From: Marihabitans asiaticum
GTDB lineage: Bacteria; Actinomycetota; Actinomycetes; Actinomycetales; Dermatophilaceae
Assembly: GCF_007828725.1 (NCBI RefSeq)
Contig: NZ_VIUW01000002.1
Span: forward strand, 62,001-126,000
Length of the DNA stretch: 64,000 nt
Reading direction: 5' to 3'
This document shows positions 7,902-18,628 of this stretch, piece by piece. The translations under genes were made by a program, and so were the position numbers. The number at the start of each line of letters is the position of its first letter. Position 1 is the stretch's first letter. The notes beneath the pieces are model-generated. The model was not told the origin of the DNA. It was given only the letters and a program-made list of their open reading frames with translations, and did no database searches.

Positions 7902-9229
7902 GCTCGGCTCCCTTCGCCCGACGCTGCGGCGTCGGCGTCGACCCGGTCCAGCACCACCGAGCCAGCGGGCCGCCCCGACTGCTCCGGCCCGACGGTCCAC
8001 GCGCCCTCCAGCGCCGCTCGCGCCCGCTCGAAACGTCCCGGCTCGTCGGTGTGCAGGGTGAGCAGCGGCTGCCCGGCCCTGACCGGGTCGCCCGGCTTGG
8101 CGTGGATCTCGACCCCGGCACCGGCCTGCACCGGGTCCTCCTTGCGGGCCCGACCGGCTCCGAGCCGCCAGGCGGCGACGCCGACGGCGAGGGCGTCGAG
8201 CGAGGTGAGCACACCGTCGGCCTCGACGGTGACGGTCTCGCGCTCGCGCGCGATCGGCAGCTCCGCGTCGGGGTCTCCCCCCTGCGCCGCGATCATCCGC
8301 CGCCATACGTCCATCGCCCGGCCGTCGGACAGGGCCGCGCGGACCTCCCCTTCGTCCTGCGGGCGGCCCGCACCGGCAAGCATCTCGACCGCGAGGGCCA
8401 CGGTGAGGTCGACGACATCGGTCGGCCCGCCGCCGGCGAGGACCTCGAGCGACTCGCGGACCTCGAGAGCGTTCCCGGCCGTCCGGCCGAGCGGGGTCGA
8501 CATGTCGGTGAGCAGCGCGACGGTGCTCACGCCGGCGTCGGTACCGAGCGAGACCATCGTCTCGGCGAGCTCGCGCGCCTGCTGCTCGGTCTTCATGAAG
8601 GCGCCCGACCCGACCTTGACGTCGAGGACGAGCGCGCCGGTCCCCTCGGCGATCTTCTTGCTCATGATCGAGCTGGCGATGAGCGGGATCGCCTCGACCG
8701 TGCCGGTGACGTCGCGCAGGGCGTAGAGCTTCTTGTCCGCCGGAGCCAGCCCGGCACCGGCCGCGCAGATCACCGCGCCGACCTCGTCGAGCTGGCGCAT
8801 CATCGCCTCGCCCGTGAGGTCGGCCCGCCAGCCGGGGATCGCCTCGAGCTTGTCCAGGGTGCCCCCGGTGTGCCCGAGGCCCCGCCCGGAGAGCTGCGGC
8901 ACGGCGACGCCGAAGGCCGCCACGAGGGGCGCCAGCGGCAGGGTGATCTTGTCGCCGACACCGCCGGTCGAGTGCTTGTCGGCAGTCGGTCGCGCCAGGC
9001 TGGCGAAGTCCATCCGCTCCCCCGACGCGATCATCGCCGCGGTCCAGCGGCTGATCTCACGCCGGTCCATCCCGTTGAGCAGGATCGCCATGGCCAGCGC
9101 GCTCATCTGCTCGTCGGCGACGACACCTCGGGTGTACGCGTCGACCACCCAGTCGATCTGCTCGTCGCTGAGGCCGGCCCGGTCGCGCTTGGCCCGGATC
9201 ACGTCGACGACGTCGTGCTGCTCGCTCAA
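7898..9229 (-). CDS. deoA: Thymidine phosphorylase
   Basis: Phosphorolyses thymidine and deoxyuridine to base and deoxyribose-1-phosphate. The family signature [20 protein letters not shown] is present, along with the phosphate-binding [10 protein letters not shown] and the VGSGAFMK segment. 443 aa, the usual size. The start is TTG at 9229, chosen because AGGAGG sits 5 nt upstream and no ATG/GTG is near; the protein then begins [16 protein letters not shown]. The stop overlaps the add ATG. It shares the operon with cdd and the nucleoside importer. Confidence 0.94.
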   Translation of the reverse strand: MSEQHDVVDVIRAKRDRAGLSDEQIDWVVDAYTRGVVADEQMSALAMAILLNGMDRREISRWTAAMIASGERMDFASLARPTADKHSTGGVGDKITLPLAPLVAAFGVAVPQLSGRGLGHTGGTLDKLEAIPGWRADLTGEAMMRQLDEVGAVICAAGAGLAPADKKLYALRDVTGTVEAIPLIASSIMSKKIAEGTGALVLDVKVGSGAFMKTEQQARELAETMVSLGTDAGVSTVALLTDMSTPLGRTAGNALEVRESLEVLAGGGPTDVVDLTVALAVEMLAGAGRPQDEGEVRAALSDGRAMDVWRRMIAAQGGDPDAELPIARERETVTVEADGVLTSLDALAVGVAAWRLGAGRARKEDPVQAGAGVEIHAKPGDPVRAGQPLLTLHTDEPGRFERARAALEGAWTVGPEQSGRPAGSVVLDRVDADAAASGEGSRA

Positions 9230-9258
9230 GAGGTCCTCCTGTGCTCGGGTGCAGCGGC

Positions 9259-9684
9259 TCAGCGCTGCGGGGGGTACTCGCTCTGCAGGTCCTCCGGCCC
9301 GAACGCCTGGGGCAGGACCTCCCGCATGGTCAGATCGCCCTCGGGGGTCCGCAGCAGGCAGGCCGCCCCACCATGCTCCCAGAGCAGCTGCCGGCACCGC
9401 CCGCACGGCATGAGCGTGCGCCCGGCGCCGTCGACGCACCACACCGCGACGAGGCGTCCACCGCCGCCCTTGACCAGGTCGGAGACCATGCCGCACTCGG
9501 CGCACAGGCCGACACCGTAGGAGGCGTTCTCGACGTTGCATCCGGTCACGGTGCGGCCGTCGTCGACCAGGCCGGCGACGCCCACGCGGAAGTGGCTGTA
9601 CGGCGCGTACGCGGCCCGCATCGCGTCGGTGGCCGCACGGTGCAGGTGGTCCCAGTCGACCGCCGCCGGATCGGTCGGGGTCAG
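9259..9684 (-). CDS. cdd: Cytidine deaminase (probable CTG start)
   Basis: Zinc deaminase converting (deoxy)cytidine to (deoxy)uridine. Motifs: AYAPYSHFRVG, GCNVENASYG, the zinc/catalytic CAECG (Cys-Ala-Glu form) and PCGRCRQ. The first canonical start, ATG 9621, would remove the first helix normally found in the family. Reading upstream in frame gives homologous-looking sequence (TPTDPAAVDWDHLHRAATDA) back to CTG 9684, which overlaps the permease stop as CTGA; a TGA blocks the frame just beyond. GAGGGG lies a few nt upstream. I therefore annotate CTG 9684, about 141 aa; if a canonical start is required the gene begins at 9621. Confidence 0.88.
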   Translation of the reverse strand: MTPTDPAAVDWDHLHRAATDAMRAAYAPYSHFRVGVAGLVDDGRTVTGCNVENASYGVGLCAECGMVSDLVKGGGGRLVAVWCVDGAGRTLMPCGRCRQLLWEHGGAACLLRTPEGDLTMREVLPQAFGPEDLQSEYPPQR

Positions 9685-10946
9685 TGCCCCTCACCCTTCC
9701 GATACACCTGGCCGATGGACTTCGGTGGCCGCAGCCGTTGGCTGGCGAAGGCGAGGACGAGGAGGGTCGTGAGGTGCGGGGCGAAGGGGGTGATGTCGCC
9801 CGGTACGGAGTCGGTCACCACCCAGATCAGAGCCACCGCGATGGCGACGGCGATGGCCACGGCACCCTGGATCGTGCGTCCCCGGCGGATGATCTGCCAC
9901 AGCCCGAGGGCCAGCAGCAGGAGCGCGATGAGCAGGAGCAGGGCGTGCAGCGCCGCTCCTCCACCGCGCAGCTGCAGGGCGTCCATGAAGCCGAAGAGGC
10001 CGGAGCCCATGAGCAGGCCACCGGGTCGCCAGTTGCCGAAGATCATCGCGGCGAGGCCGATGTAACCGCGCCCGTCGACCTGGGACTCGCGGTAGATGTT
10101 CGTCGCCACCATCGACAGGAAGCCGCCGCCCAGCCCGGCGAGCGCCCCGGAGATCGTCACCGCGAGGTACTTGTGCAGGTAGACGTTGACCCCGAGGGAC
10201 TCGGCGGCCGTCGGCGACTCGCCGCAGCTGCGGATCCGCAGGCCGAAGGGAGTGCGCCACAGGACGTAGAAGGTGAGGACGAAGAGCGCCAGCCCGATGA
10301 CCGTGAGGGCGCTCAGACCGGTGGTGAGGGCCTTGAGCAGGGCGGCCAGCTCGGAGAGGAAGAACCAGCCCTTCTGCTCGATGGTCGACAGTGGGTCGGC
10401 GATGCCGGGGATGCCGACCTTCGGCGGCTGGGCCACCGGGGGCGACTGGACGTCGCTGCCGCCGTCGAGGTCGCCGAAGAACCGCGCCGCGAGGAAGCTC
10501 GCCGCGCCGACCGCCACGATGTTGATCGCGACACCGCTGACGATGTGGTCGACACCGAAGGTGACGGTCGCGAGAGCGTGGATCAGCCCACCGACGGCGC
10601 CGCAGAACGCGGCCATGAGGATGCCTGCCCAGGGGCCACCGATGAGGGCGCCGTAGGCGCCACCCCAGGTACCGAGCACCATCATCCCTTCGAGCCCGAT
10701 GTTGATCACGCCCGAGCGCTCGGACCACAGCCCGCCGAGGCCGGCGAAGGCGATCGGCATGGCCAGGGCCAGGGCCGCGCTGAGCGTGCCCGAGGAGGCG
10801 ATGTCGTTGCGGCCGGTGATCAGCCGCACGAGGGAGAGCACGGCGATGGCGGCGAAGATGCCGACGGGCCAGGCCCACAGCGGGAGCCGGCGCGCCGCTG
10901 TGGGAGTGGCGTCGACCGAGTGGTCGATCATGGCTTCGGTGCTCAT
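9681..10946 (-). CDS. Nucleoside ABC transporter permease (BPD_transp_2/LivH-like), second subunit
   Basis: Integral membrane permease of the branched-chain-type ABC family, here paired with a BMP lipoprotein and so probably for nucleosides. It shows about eight to ten hydrophobic helices, with SERSGVINIGLEGMM after the second helix and GRGYIGLAAMIFGNWRPGG near the C-terminal half, both conserved in this permease type. 421 aa. ATG 10946 overlaps the stop of the first permease (ATGA) and its own stop overlaps the start of cdd, so expression is coupled through the operon. Confidence 0.9.
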   Translation of the reverse strand: MSTEAMIDHSVDATPTAARRLPLWAWPVGIFAAIAVLSLVRLITGRNDIASSGTLSAALALAMPIAFAGLGGLWSERSGVINIGLEGMMVLGTWGGAYGALIGGPWAGILMAAFCGAVGGLIHALATVTFGVDHIVSGVAINIVAVGAASFLAARFFGDLDGGSDVQSPPVAQPPKVGIPGIADPLSTIEQKGWFFLSELAALLKALTTGLSALTVIGLALFVLTFYVLWRTPFGLRIRSCGESPTAAESLGVNVYLHKYLAVTISGALAGLGGGFLSMVATNIYRESQVDGRGYIGLAAMIFGNWRPGGLLMGSGLFGFMDALQLRGGGAALHALLLLIALLLLALGLWQIIRRGRTIQGAVAIAVAIAVALIWVVTDSVPGDITPFAPHLTTLLVLAFASQRLRPPKSIGQVYRKGEGH

Positions 10947-12042
10947 GCCGGCGCTCCTTCCGTCGCCTCGCGAGCTTGGAGCTGGCGGCTCACCTGACTC
11001 TGCTCGAGGCGCTTCTCGATCCGCGCGACGACCTCGTAGGCGACGACCACCGCGAGCAGGATCGACCCCTGGATGATGTAGACCAGGGCGGGCGAGACCC
11101 CGGCCTGCAGCTGCAGCCCGTCGCTGGACTTCTCCAGCCAGGACCACAGGAGCGCAGCGGCGGCGATGCCGACCGGGTGGTTGCGCCCGAGCAGCGCGAC
11201 CCCGATGCCGACGAACCCGACCCCCTCCTGGAAGTTCATCCCGTAGGCGTGGTCGAGCCCGAAGAAGGCCGGCATCCCGACAAGTCCGGCAACCGCGCCG
11301 GAGGCGACGATCGAGATGAAGATCATCCGCTTGTAGTCGACACCGCTGGCGACCGCGGCGGTCTCCGAGGCGCCTGCGGCGCGCAGGTCGAACCCGAAGC
11401 GGGTCTTGTTGATGATGAACCAGTAGGCGACCCCGACGAGGAGCGCCAGGAGGATGAGGGTGTACACCCGGTTGGGCGCGTCGGGGATGAGCGCGATCCC
11501 CTCGAGCCGGCTGCCCTCGGGGATCGGCGTCGTCGTCCGCGAGTTGCTGCCCTCGGGCCGCTGACCCCAGGAGCGCAGCCCCCACCCGACAAGACCGGCC
11601 GAGATGGTGTTCAGCATGATCGTCGAGATGACCTCGGAGACACCTCGAGTCACCTTGAGCCAGGCGGCGATGCCGGCCCACGCCCCACCGATGAGCATGG
11701 CGACGAGCATCGCGAAGATGATGTTGAGCGGCCCGGGGAGCCAGCCGTAGCCGGCGACGAGAGCGGCGCCGAAGGAGGCGATCCGGTACTGGCCGTCGAC
11801 ACCGATGTTGAAGAGCTTCATCTTGAAGCCGATGGCGACCGCGACGGCGGCGATGTAGTAGGTGGTCGCGCTGTTGACGATGTTCACCAGGGTTCGCGGT
11901 CGAGGTTCGTCGAGCAGCACCTTCCACACCGTCCCGACGGGGTCGCCGACGGCGGCCAGGACGAGGCTGGTGATGACGAACGCGACGGCGATCGCCAGGA
12001 CGGGAGCGGCGAGGGTCAGGGCGATCCGGCGAGGGTTGAGGT

Positions 12043-12046
<4 letters not shown>
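10943..12046 (-). CDS. Nucleoside ABC transporter permease, first subunit
   Basis: Membrane permease of the same family as the next gene; the pair would form the heterodimeric channel of a BMP-dependent nucleoside importer. It begins MNLNPRRIALTLAAP with a first helix at about residues 10-32 and has roughly ten helices, with FKMKLFNIGVDGQYRIASFGA and TRGVSEVISTIMLN typical of the family. 367 aa. ATG 12046 overlaps the ATPase stop (ATGA) and the C-terminus overlaps the second permease by 4 nt. Confidence 0.9.
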
Positions 12047-13608
<1,562 letters not shown>

Positions 13609-13708
13609 GGTGGGCCTCCTCGTCAGCGAGGGTCGTGCGGTGCCTGGGACGCGGGGTGCGCCCCGGGGACCGGTCGAGCAGGGAAAGAGTAACCGCAGCG
13701 TGAGCAGC

Positions 13709-13747
13709 GGGCCCGCCCGACGTGCGAGAGGCACATGGGGCGGGCCC
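13709..13747 (-). terminator. Hairpin between BMP lipoprotein and ABC ATPase genes
   Basis: GGGCCCGCCC at 13709-13718 pairs perfectly with GGGCGGGCCC at 13738-13747, a 10-bp GC stem with a 19-nt loop. It follows the BMP stop by about 30 nt. In the operon's direction it is not followed by a long T-run, so it could be a partial terminator or an mRNA stabiliser giving more binding protein than transporter, a common arrangement for binding-protein operons. Confidence 0.5.
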
Positions 13748-13779
13748 GCCGGTGACTCAGGTCCGTGAGACCGAGCCGA

Positions 13780-14829
13780 TCACTTCTCGGGGACGGTGAT
13801 GTCGCCGTCGATGATCTTCTGCTTGTACTCCTCGAGCTTGTCCTTGATGTCGTCGACCTTGCCACCGGTGGTCGCGTAGTCCACGCCGCCGGCCTTGAGG
13901 TCGAAGACGATGTTGCCGGACTGCTTCTCCCCGTCGACGGTCGCCTTGATGTTGTCGAAGACCGCGACGTCGACGTTCTTCACCATCGAGGTAAGGATGA
14001 CGTCCTGGACGTCGGCCTCGGCCGTCTTCGCCTGGTCGGAGTCCACACCGATGGCCATCTTCTTGGCCGCCTTGGCCGCCTTGAAGACACCCGCGCCTGA
14101 CCCGCCGGCGGCGTGGTAGACGACGTCCGCTCCCTTGTCGAACATGCCCTCGGCAGCCGTCTGCCCCTTGGCCGGGTCGGCGAAGCCGGAGCCATCCTCG
14201 GCGAGGTACTTCGTCTGCACCTCGATGTCGGGGTTGACCTCCTTCGCGCCGGCCTCGAAGCCCGCCTCGAACTTGTTGATCAGCGGGACGTCCATGCCGC
14301 CGATGAAGCCGACCTTGTTGCTCTTGGACTTCATCGCGGCCGCGGCACCGACGAGGAAGGAGCCCTCGTGCTCGGCGAAGGTCAGCTGGGCGACGTTGTC
14401 GCCCGCCGAGGCCTCGGAGGCGTCGTCGATGATGGCGAACTGGACGTCCGGGTTGGCCTTGGCTGCGTTGCCCATGGCGGTCGCGTAGATGAAGCCGACG
14501 CCGATGACGTTGGTGCAGCCTGCATCGACCAGCTGGTTGAGGCGGTCCTCACGGGCGGCGTCGTTCTCGCCCTGGCTGGCCTCGACCTCCTCGGCCTCGA
14601 TCTTCAGCTCGTCCTTGGCACGGTCCAGGCCCTTGGCAGCCGAGTCGTTGAAGGACTGGTCACCGCGACCGCCCACGTCGTACGCGAGGCAGGCCTTGAC
14701 GTCGGTGCCCTCGCCGCCCTCGCCACCGCCGGAGGTGGCGTCGGTGTCGGAGTCCGAGCCCCCGCACGCTGCGAGGGTGAGGGTGGCCGCTGACGACAAT
14801 GCAGCGACCTTGAGCAGGGAGTGGCGCAC
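13780..14829 (-). CDS. BMP/PnrA-family nucleoside-binding lipoprotein
   Basis: Extracytoplasmic substrate-binding lipoprotein of the Bmp/PnrA family, which bind purine and other nucleosides. The N-terminus has a short basic stretch, a hydrophobic segment and the lipobox TLAAC, with the lipidated Cys followed by a flexible Gly/Ser/Asp linker. Family segments include GGRGDQSFNDSAAKG, NVIGVGFIYATA, KSNKVGFIGGMDVPLI and DVVYHAAGGSGAGVF. The start GTG 14829 has AAGGAG about 6 nt upstream; an in-frame upstream ATG is less likely. It is the first gene of the importer/salvage operon that continues to add. Confidence 0.92.
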   Translation of the reverse strand: MRHSLLKVAALSSAATLTLAACGGSDSDTDATSGGGEGGEGTDVKACLAYDVGGRGDQSFNDSAAKGLDRAKDELKIEAEEVEASQGENDAAREDRLNQLVDAGCTNVIGVGFIYATAMGNAAKANPDVQFAIIDDASEASAGDNVAQLTFAEHEGSFLVGAAAAMKSKSNKVGFIGGMDVPLINKFEAGFEAGAKEVNPDIEVQTKYLAEDGSGFADPAKGQTAAEGMFDKGADVVYHAAGGSGAGVFKAAKAAKKMAIGVDSDQAKTAEADVQDVILTSMVKNVDVAVFDNIKATVDGEKQSGNIVFDLKAGGVDYATTGGKVDDIKDKLEEYKQKIIDGDITVPEK

Positions 14830-14981
14830 GGCGTTCTCCTTCTTCTTGTGCGAATCGAGGTGGCCCACAGGGGTCGGCCAACACGAGTCATGCTAGGTGG
14901 CAGAGCGCAACCTCTTGACCGATCCGCAAGATCCCGCCCGGGTTGTTACCGAGTCGCGACGCGGTCGTGACCCGCGTGGGA
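14830..14981 (-). promoter_or_regulatory. Upstream region of the nucleoside importer operon
   Basis: This 152-bp gap carries the only space for the operon promoter. On the minus strand TAGCAT (14890-14895) resembles a -10 box and would give a leader of roughly 55 nt including AAGGAG before the GTG. No convincing -35 box or operator palindrome is visible. Confidence 0.35.
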
Positions 14982-16175
14982 TCAGTCCTCCACCCGGGTC
15001 CACTCGCCCGCCGCCGCGAGGGCAAGGAGTGCGGTGCCGGCTCGGACCGCGGCTTCGTCGACGACGAGATCGCCCTGGTGCAGGTCGTAGGTCGTCCCAC
15101 CGGGGGTGCGGGTCCCCAGGCGGGCCATGGCGCCGCCGCTCTCGTTGATCAACCAGCCGAAGTCCTCACCACCCAGCGACTGGGGCGTCGACACCGGCCG
15201 GAGTCCGGCGGTCATGGCGGCCCGTCCGAGCGCGGCGACGGCCGACGGGTCGTTGTCGACGGGCGGCACTCCCCGGACGTAGTCGACCCGAGCGCGCACG
15301 CCGTAGGGCTCGATGACGTCACGGACGACCGCCCGGACGAGCTCCTCCATGCCGTCCCACACGGACGGGTCGAGCATGCGCAACGTGCCCTCCGCCACAC
15401 CGGTGGACGGGATGACGTTGGCGGCTCCGCCGGCGTGGATCTGCCCCCACACGAGCGCTACCCCGCTTCGTGGGTCGAGGCGGCGGGAGAGGATCGCCGG
15501 CACCTCGGTCACGAGCTTGGCCAGGGCGAAGGTGAGGTCCTCGGACAGGTGTGGTCTGGAGGTGTGGCCGCCACGCCCGGCGAGGGTGACCTGCACCCGG
15601 TCGGCGGCCGCGGTCAAGGGCCCTTCCTTGAGCCCGACCTCGCCGACGTCGACCCCGGGGTCGCAGTGCACGGCATAGGCCACGTCGACCCCGCGCATCA
15701 CCCCCAGGTCGACAAGATGCTCTGCCCCGCCGGGCATCGACTCCTCGGCCGGCTGGAAGACCAGACGCACCCCGACCCCCCGCTCGGCCAGCTCGTCCGC
15801 CACCGTGCTCAGCGCCAGGCCGGCACCGAGAACCACGGTGGTGTGCACGTCATGGCCGCAGGCGTGGCTGACCCCGTCGGTGGTCGACGCCCAGTCCAGA
15901 CCGGTGCGTTCCCGGATCGGGAGGGCATCGATGTCCCCCCGGACGGCCACCCTGCGCCGCGGCTTGGCCGCTCCGAGATCGACGACCACCCCGGTGGCTC
16001 CCACATCGACCGTCTCCAGGCCGGCGGCCTCCAGGCGTCCGCGCAGGCGCTCGGTCGTCCGGTGCTCGGCGAAGCTCAGCTCGGGGTGCTGGTGCAGGTC
16101 GCGGCGGAAGGCGATGAGCTCGGGCACCAGGTCGTCGACGACACGCAGCAGCGTGGGGGCGAGGGGCGCAGTCAT
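14982..16175 (-). CDS. M20-family amidohydrolase
   Basis: Zinc-dependent amidohydrolase/peptidase of the M20 family (AmiA/AmiB, hippurate-hydrolase-like), hydrolysing an N-acyl amino acid or small peptide in the cytoplasm. Visible metal and catalytic segments: RRDLHQHPELSF at the N-terminus, RGDIDALPI, ACGHDVHT (metal), FQPAEESMPGGAEHLV with the catalytic/metal Glu pair, and SLGGEDFGWL near the C-terminus. A dimerisation lid domain (GRGGHTSRPHLSED onward) is present. 397 aa. Mycobacteria keep paired amidohydrolase genes at the same position beside the nucleoside cluster. The minus-strand TAGAGT 11 nt before the ATG is a possible -10 box. Substrate unknown. Confidence 0.9.
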   Translation of the reverse strand: MTAPLAPTLLRVVDDLVPELIAFRRDLHQHPELSFAEHRTTERLRGRLEAAGLETVDVGATGVVVDLGAAKPRRRVAVRGDIDALPIRERTGLDWASTTDGVSHACGHDVHTTVVLGAGLALSTVADELAERGVGVRLVFQPAEESMPGGAEHLVDLGVMRGVDVAYAVHCDPGVDVGEVGLKEGPLTAAADRVQVTLAGRGGHTSRPHLSEDLTFALAKLVTEVPAILSRRLDPRSGVALVWGQIHAGGAANVIPSTGVAEGTLRMLDPSVWDGMEELVRAVVRDVIEPYGVRARVDYVRGVPPVDNDPSAVAALGRAAMTAGLRPVSTPQSLGGEDFGWLINESGGAMARLGTRTPGGTTYDLHQGDLVVDEAAVRAGTALLALAAAGEWTRVED

Positions 16176-16250
16176 GTCAGCAGACGACTCTACTCGCGCC
16201 GCGTCGGGTCCCCTCCACGACCCGACCTGCGGCCGAGCCCGCTGACCGCC

Positions 16251-17330
16251 TCACAGCAGCGCGTCCCGGCCCCGGTCCCCCAGGCGCTGGACGATCTTCT
16301 TCACGTCCTGGGCGCGATCCGTGGTCGTCACGAGGATGGCGTCGTGGGTCTCGACGACCACGACGTCCTCGACCCCGACGAGTGCGATGGTGCGGTCCGA
16401 CGCGGTGAGCACCAGGCCCGTCGAGTCGACCGTCTCGACCTGTCCTGGCCCCACCGTCGTGACCCCGTTCGAGGCGTCCCCCGGGAGCAGCTCGGCGAGC
16501 GAGCGGAAGTCGCCGATGTCGTCCCACCCGAAGCTGCCGGGCACGACCGCGACCAGCCCCTCGTCGGCCGCCGGCTCGGCGACCGCGTGGTCGATCGCGA
16601 TCTTCTCCAGGGTCGGCCAGATCTCGTCGCGGCGGTCCGGCGCGGCCGCCAGTGCCCGCGCGCCGGCCGCCAGCTCGGGGTGCCACCGCTGGAGCAGGTC
16701 GAGCAGCACGCGCGCGCGGACCACGAACATCCCGGCGTTCCACCGGAACTCACCGGTCGCGAGATAGGTGGCGGCACGCTCGGCATCCGGCTTCTCCACG
16801 AACTGGCGGGCCCGGCAGGCGGTCGCGAAGCCGGGCAACTGGCGACCCGCCTGGATATAGCCGAAGCCGGTCGACGGGTGGGTCGGCTCGATCCCGATGG
16901 TCACGAGGTAGTCCTCGCGGGCGACGGCGACCGCCTCGGTCACCGCAGCGCGGAACTCGGCCTCCCCGTCGATGACGTGATCGGCGGCGAAGGAGCCCAG
17001 CACAGCGTCCGCGTCCCGTGCCTCGAGGACGGCGGCCGCCCAGGCGATGGCGGCCATGGAGTCACGAGGTGAGGGCTCGGCGAGGACGTGGTCGGAGTCG
17101 AGCTCCGGCACCTGGCGAGCGACGGCGTCGACGTGCCGGGCACCGGTCACGACAAGGACGCGTTGGCCTGCCAGGGGGCGAAGGCGGTCGACGGTGGCCT
17201 GGATCAGGGTGCGCCCGGACCCGGTGAGGTCATGGAGGAACTTCGGCGACGTGGCCCGCGACACCGGCCACAGCCGGGTCCCCGATCCCCCGGCCGGAAC
17301 GACCGCCCAGAACCCTTCGATCTCGCTCAT
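16251..17330 (-). CDS. manC: Mannose-1-phosphate guanylyltransferase
   Basis: Makes GDP-mannose from mannose-1-phosphate and GTP, supplying mannosyltransferases such as the divergent gene next to it. The nucleotidyltransferase signature AVVPAGGSGTRLWPVSR lies at residues ~8-24 and the sugar-binding FVEKP and FGWDDIGDF segments follow. It has the nucleotidyltransferase domain and a short left-handed helix end but no isomerase domain; 359 aa. ATG 17330 was chosen over upstream in-frame starts because the homologous sequence begins there and a TACCGT box (17339-17344) lies 8 nt before it, suggesting a very short leader. Confidence 0.92.
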   Translation of the reverse strand: MSEIEGFWAVVPAGGSGTRLWPVSRATSPKFLHDLTGSGRTLIQATVDRLRPLAGQRVLVVTGARHVDAVARQVPELDSDHVLAEPSPRDSMAAIAWAAAVLEARDADAVLGSFAADHVIDGEAEFRAAVTEAVAVAREDYLVTIGIEPTHPSTGFGYIQAGRQLPGFATACRARQFVEKPDAERAATYLATGEFRWNAGMFVVRARVLLDLLQRWHPELAAGARALAAAPDRRDEIWPTLEKIAIDHAVAEPAADEGLVAVVPGSFGWDDIGDFRSLAELLPGDASNGVTTVGPGQVETVDSTGLVLTASDRTIALVGVEDVVVVETHDAILVTTTDRAQDVKKIVQRLGDRGRDALL

Positions 17331-17451
17331 GGGGACCGACGGTACCGCCCGATCCGCCCGACCCGGGCGTCGACAAGGTGTCACCGACTGGTCACCCGAC
17401 ACCACCCCCTTCGTCACCGCCGGTCAGCCCGGTGGCTGGAGCGTGGGAGTC

Positions 17452-18609
17452 GTGCGAGTCGCGATTGCCACCGAGTCGTTCCTGCCCAGCCTCAACGGCG
17501 TCACCACGAGCGTCTGCCGAGTCACCGAGGAGCTCGGCGAGCAGGGGCACGAGGCGATGATCATCGCCCCGGGCCCTGCGCCCGCGTCCTACGTCGGCCA
17601 CCCGGTCCGCTCACTGCCCGGGGTCACCGTGCGCGGCTTCCGGGCAGGGCTGCCGACGCGCGAGCTCAGCCGGGCTCTGCACGACTTCCGCCCGGACGTC
17701 GTGCACCTCGCCTCACCCTTCCTCGTCGGGGCATGTGGGGTGCGCGAGGCGCTCTCGCGCGACGTCCCGACGGTCGCGATCTACCAGACCGACATGCCGA
17801 GCTACGTCCAGCAGCACGGGCCGGGCGCCGTCGGGCGCGGGGCGGGCGCACTGACCTGGCGGTGGATCCGGCGCCTGCACGAGCGCGCCGACCTCACCCT
17901 CGCCCCGTCTCAACCCACCCTCGAGGAGCTGCGCCGGCACGGCGTCCCCCGCACGGGCCTTTGGGGCCGCGGCGTGGATACCCGCCTGTTCTCCCCGTCG
18001 TGGCGCGAGGAGGAGGGCACCCTTGCGCTGCGCGAGGCGTTGGCCCCCCGCGGCGAGGTGATCCTCGGGTATGTCGGTCGCCTGGCGCCGGAGAAGGAGC
18101 TGCACCGGCTCGTCGAGCTGGCCAGTCTGCCGGGCACCCGGCTGGTGCTCGTAGGAGAGGGACCGAGCCGCAACGAGCTCGGCGCGCTCCTCACCGAGGC
18201 CGTGGCGACCAGCGGGCGTCGGCCCAACCTCCCGCCGGCCTTCCTCGGCTCGCGCACGGGGCACGCCCTTGCGCGTGCATACGCCGCCTTCGACGTCTTC
18301 GTGCACACCGGCACCAAGGAGACCTTCGGGCAGACCCTGCAGGAGGCCGCCGCCACCGGGATGCCGGTCGTCGCCCCCTGCGCCGGGGGCCCCCTGGATC
18401 TGGTGGACCACGGCGTCACAGGGCTGCACTACGACCCGGCGCGTCCGGGGGCGCTCCGGGCCGCCGTCGCCCAGCTTGCCGAGTCGCCGGCGCTGCGGGA
18501 GCGGATGGCACGGGCGGGCGCGGAGCGGGTCGCCGGCCGGTCGTGGGCCGCCCTGACCGCCCAGCTCGTCACCCACTACGAAGGGGTGATCGCCGGCCGG
18601 GTCGCCTGA
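17452..18609 (+). CDS. GT4 glycosyltransferase, MgtA/PimB-like GDP-mannose-dependent mannosyltransferase
   Basis: GT-B enzyme predicted to transfer mannose to a glycolipid or similar acceptor at the cytoplasmic membrane. The N-terminus VRVAIATESFLPSLNGVTTS and PVVAIYQTDMPSY are typical of the MgtA (Rv0557) group; the C-terminal domain has YVGRLAPEKELHRL, a VFVHTGTKETFGQTLQEA donor-site EX7E stretch and GGPLDLV. 385 aa. GTG 17452 is preceded by CTGGAG about 10 nt upstream. It is divergent to manC, which fits a GDP-mannose donor. Acceptor identity is inference. Confidence 0.85.
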   Translation: MRVAIATESFLPSLNGVTTSVCRVTEELGEQGHEAMIIAPGPAPASYVGHPVRSLPGVTVRGFRAGLPTRELSRALHDFRPDVVHLASPFLVGACGVREALSRDVPTVAIYQTDMPSYVQQHGPGAVGRGAGALTWRWIRRLHERADLTLAPSQPTLEELRRHGVPRTGLWGRGVDTRLFSPSWREEEGTLALREALAPRGEVILGYVGRLAPEKELHRLVELASLPGTRLVLVGEGPSRNELGALLTEAVATSGRRPNLPPAFLGSRTGHALARAYAAFDVFVHTGTKETFGQTLQEAAATGMPVVAPCAGGPLDLVDHGVTGLHYDPARPGALRAAVAQLAESPALRERMARAGAERVAGRSWAALTAQLVTHYEGVIAGRVA

Positions 18610-18628
18610 CGGGCCGGTCGGCGTGGGG

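Noticed and set aside
9684-10997. Long plus-strand frames across the permease genes
   Set aside because: Shadows of the transporter operon with repetitive Glu/Asp/Gly/Arg translations and no motif.
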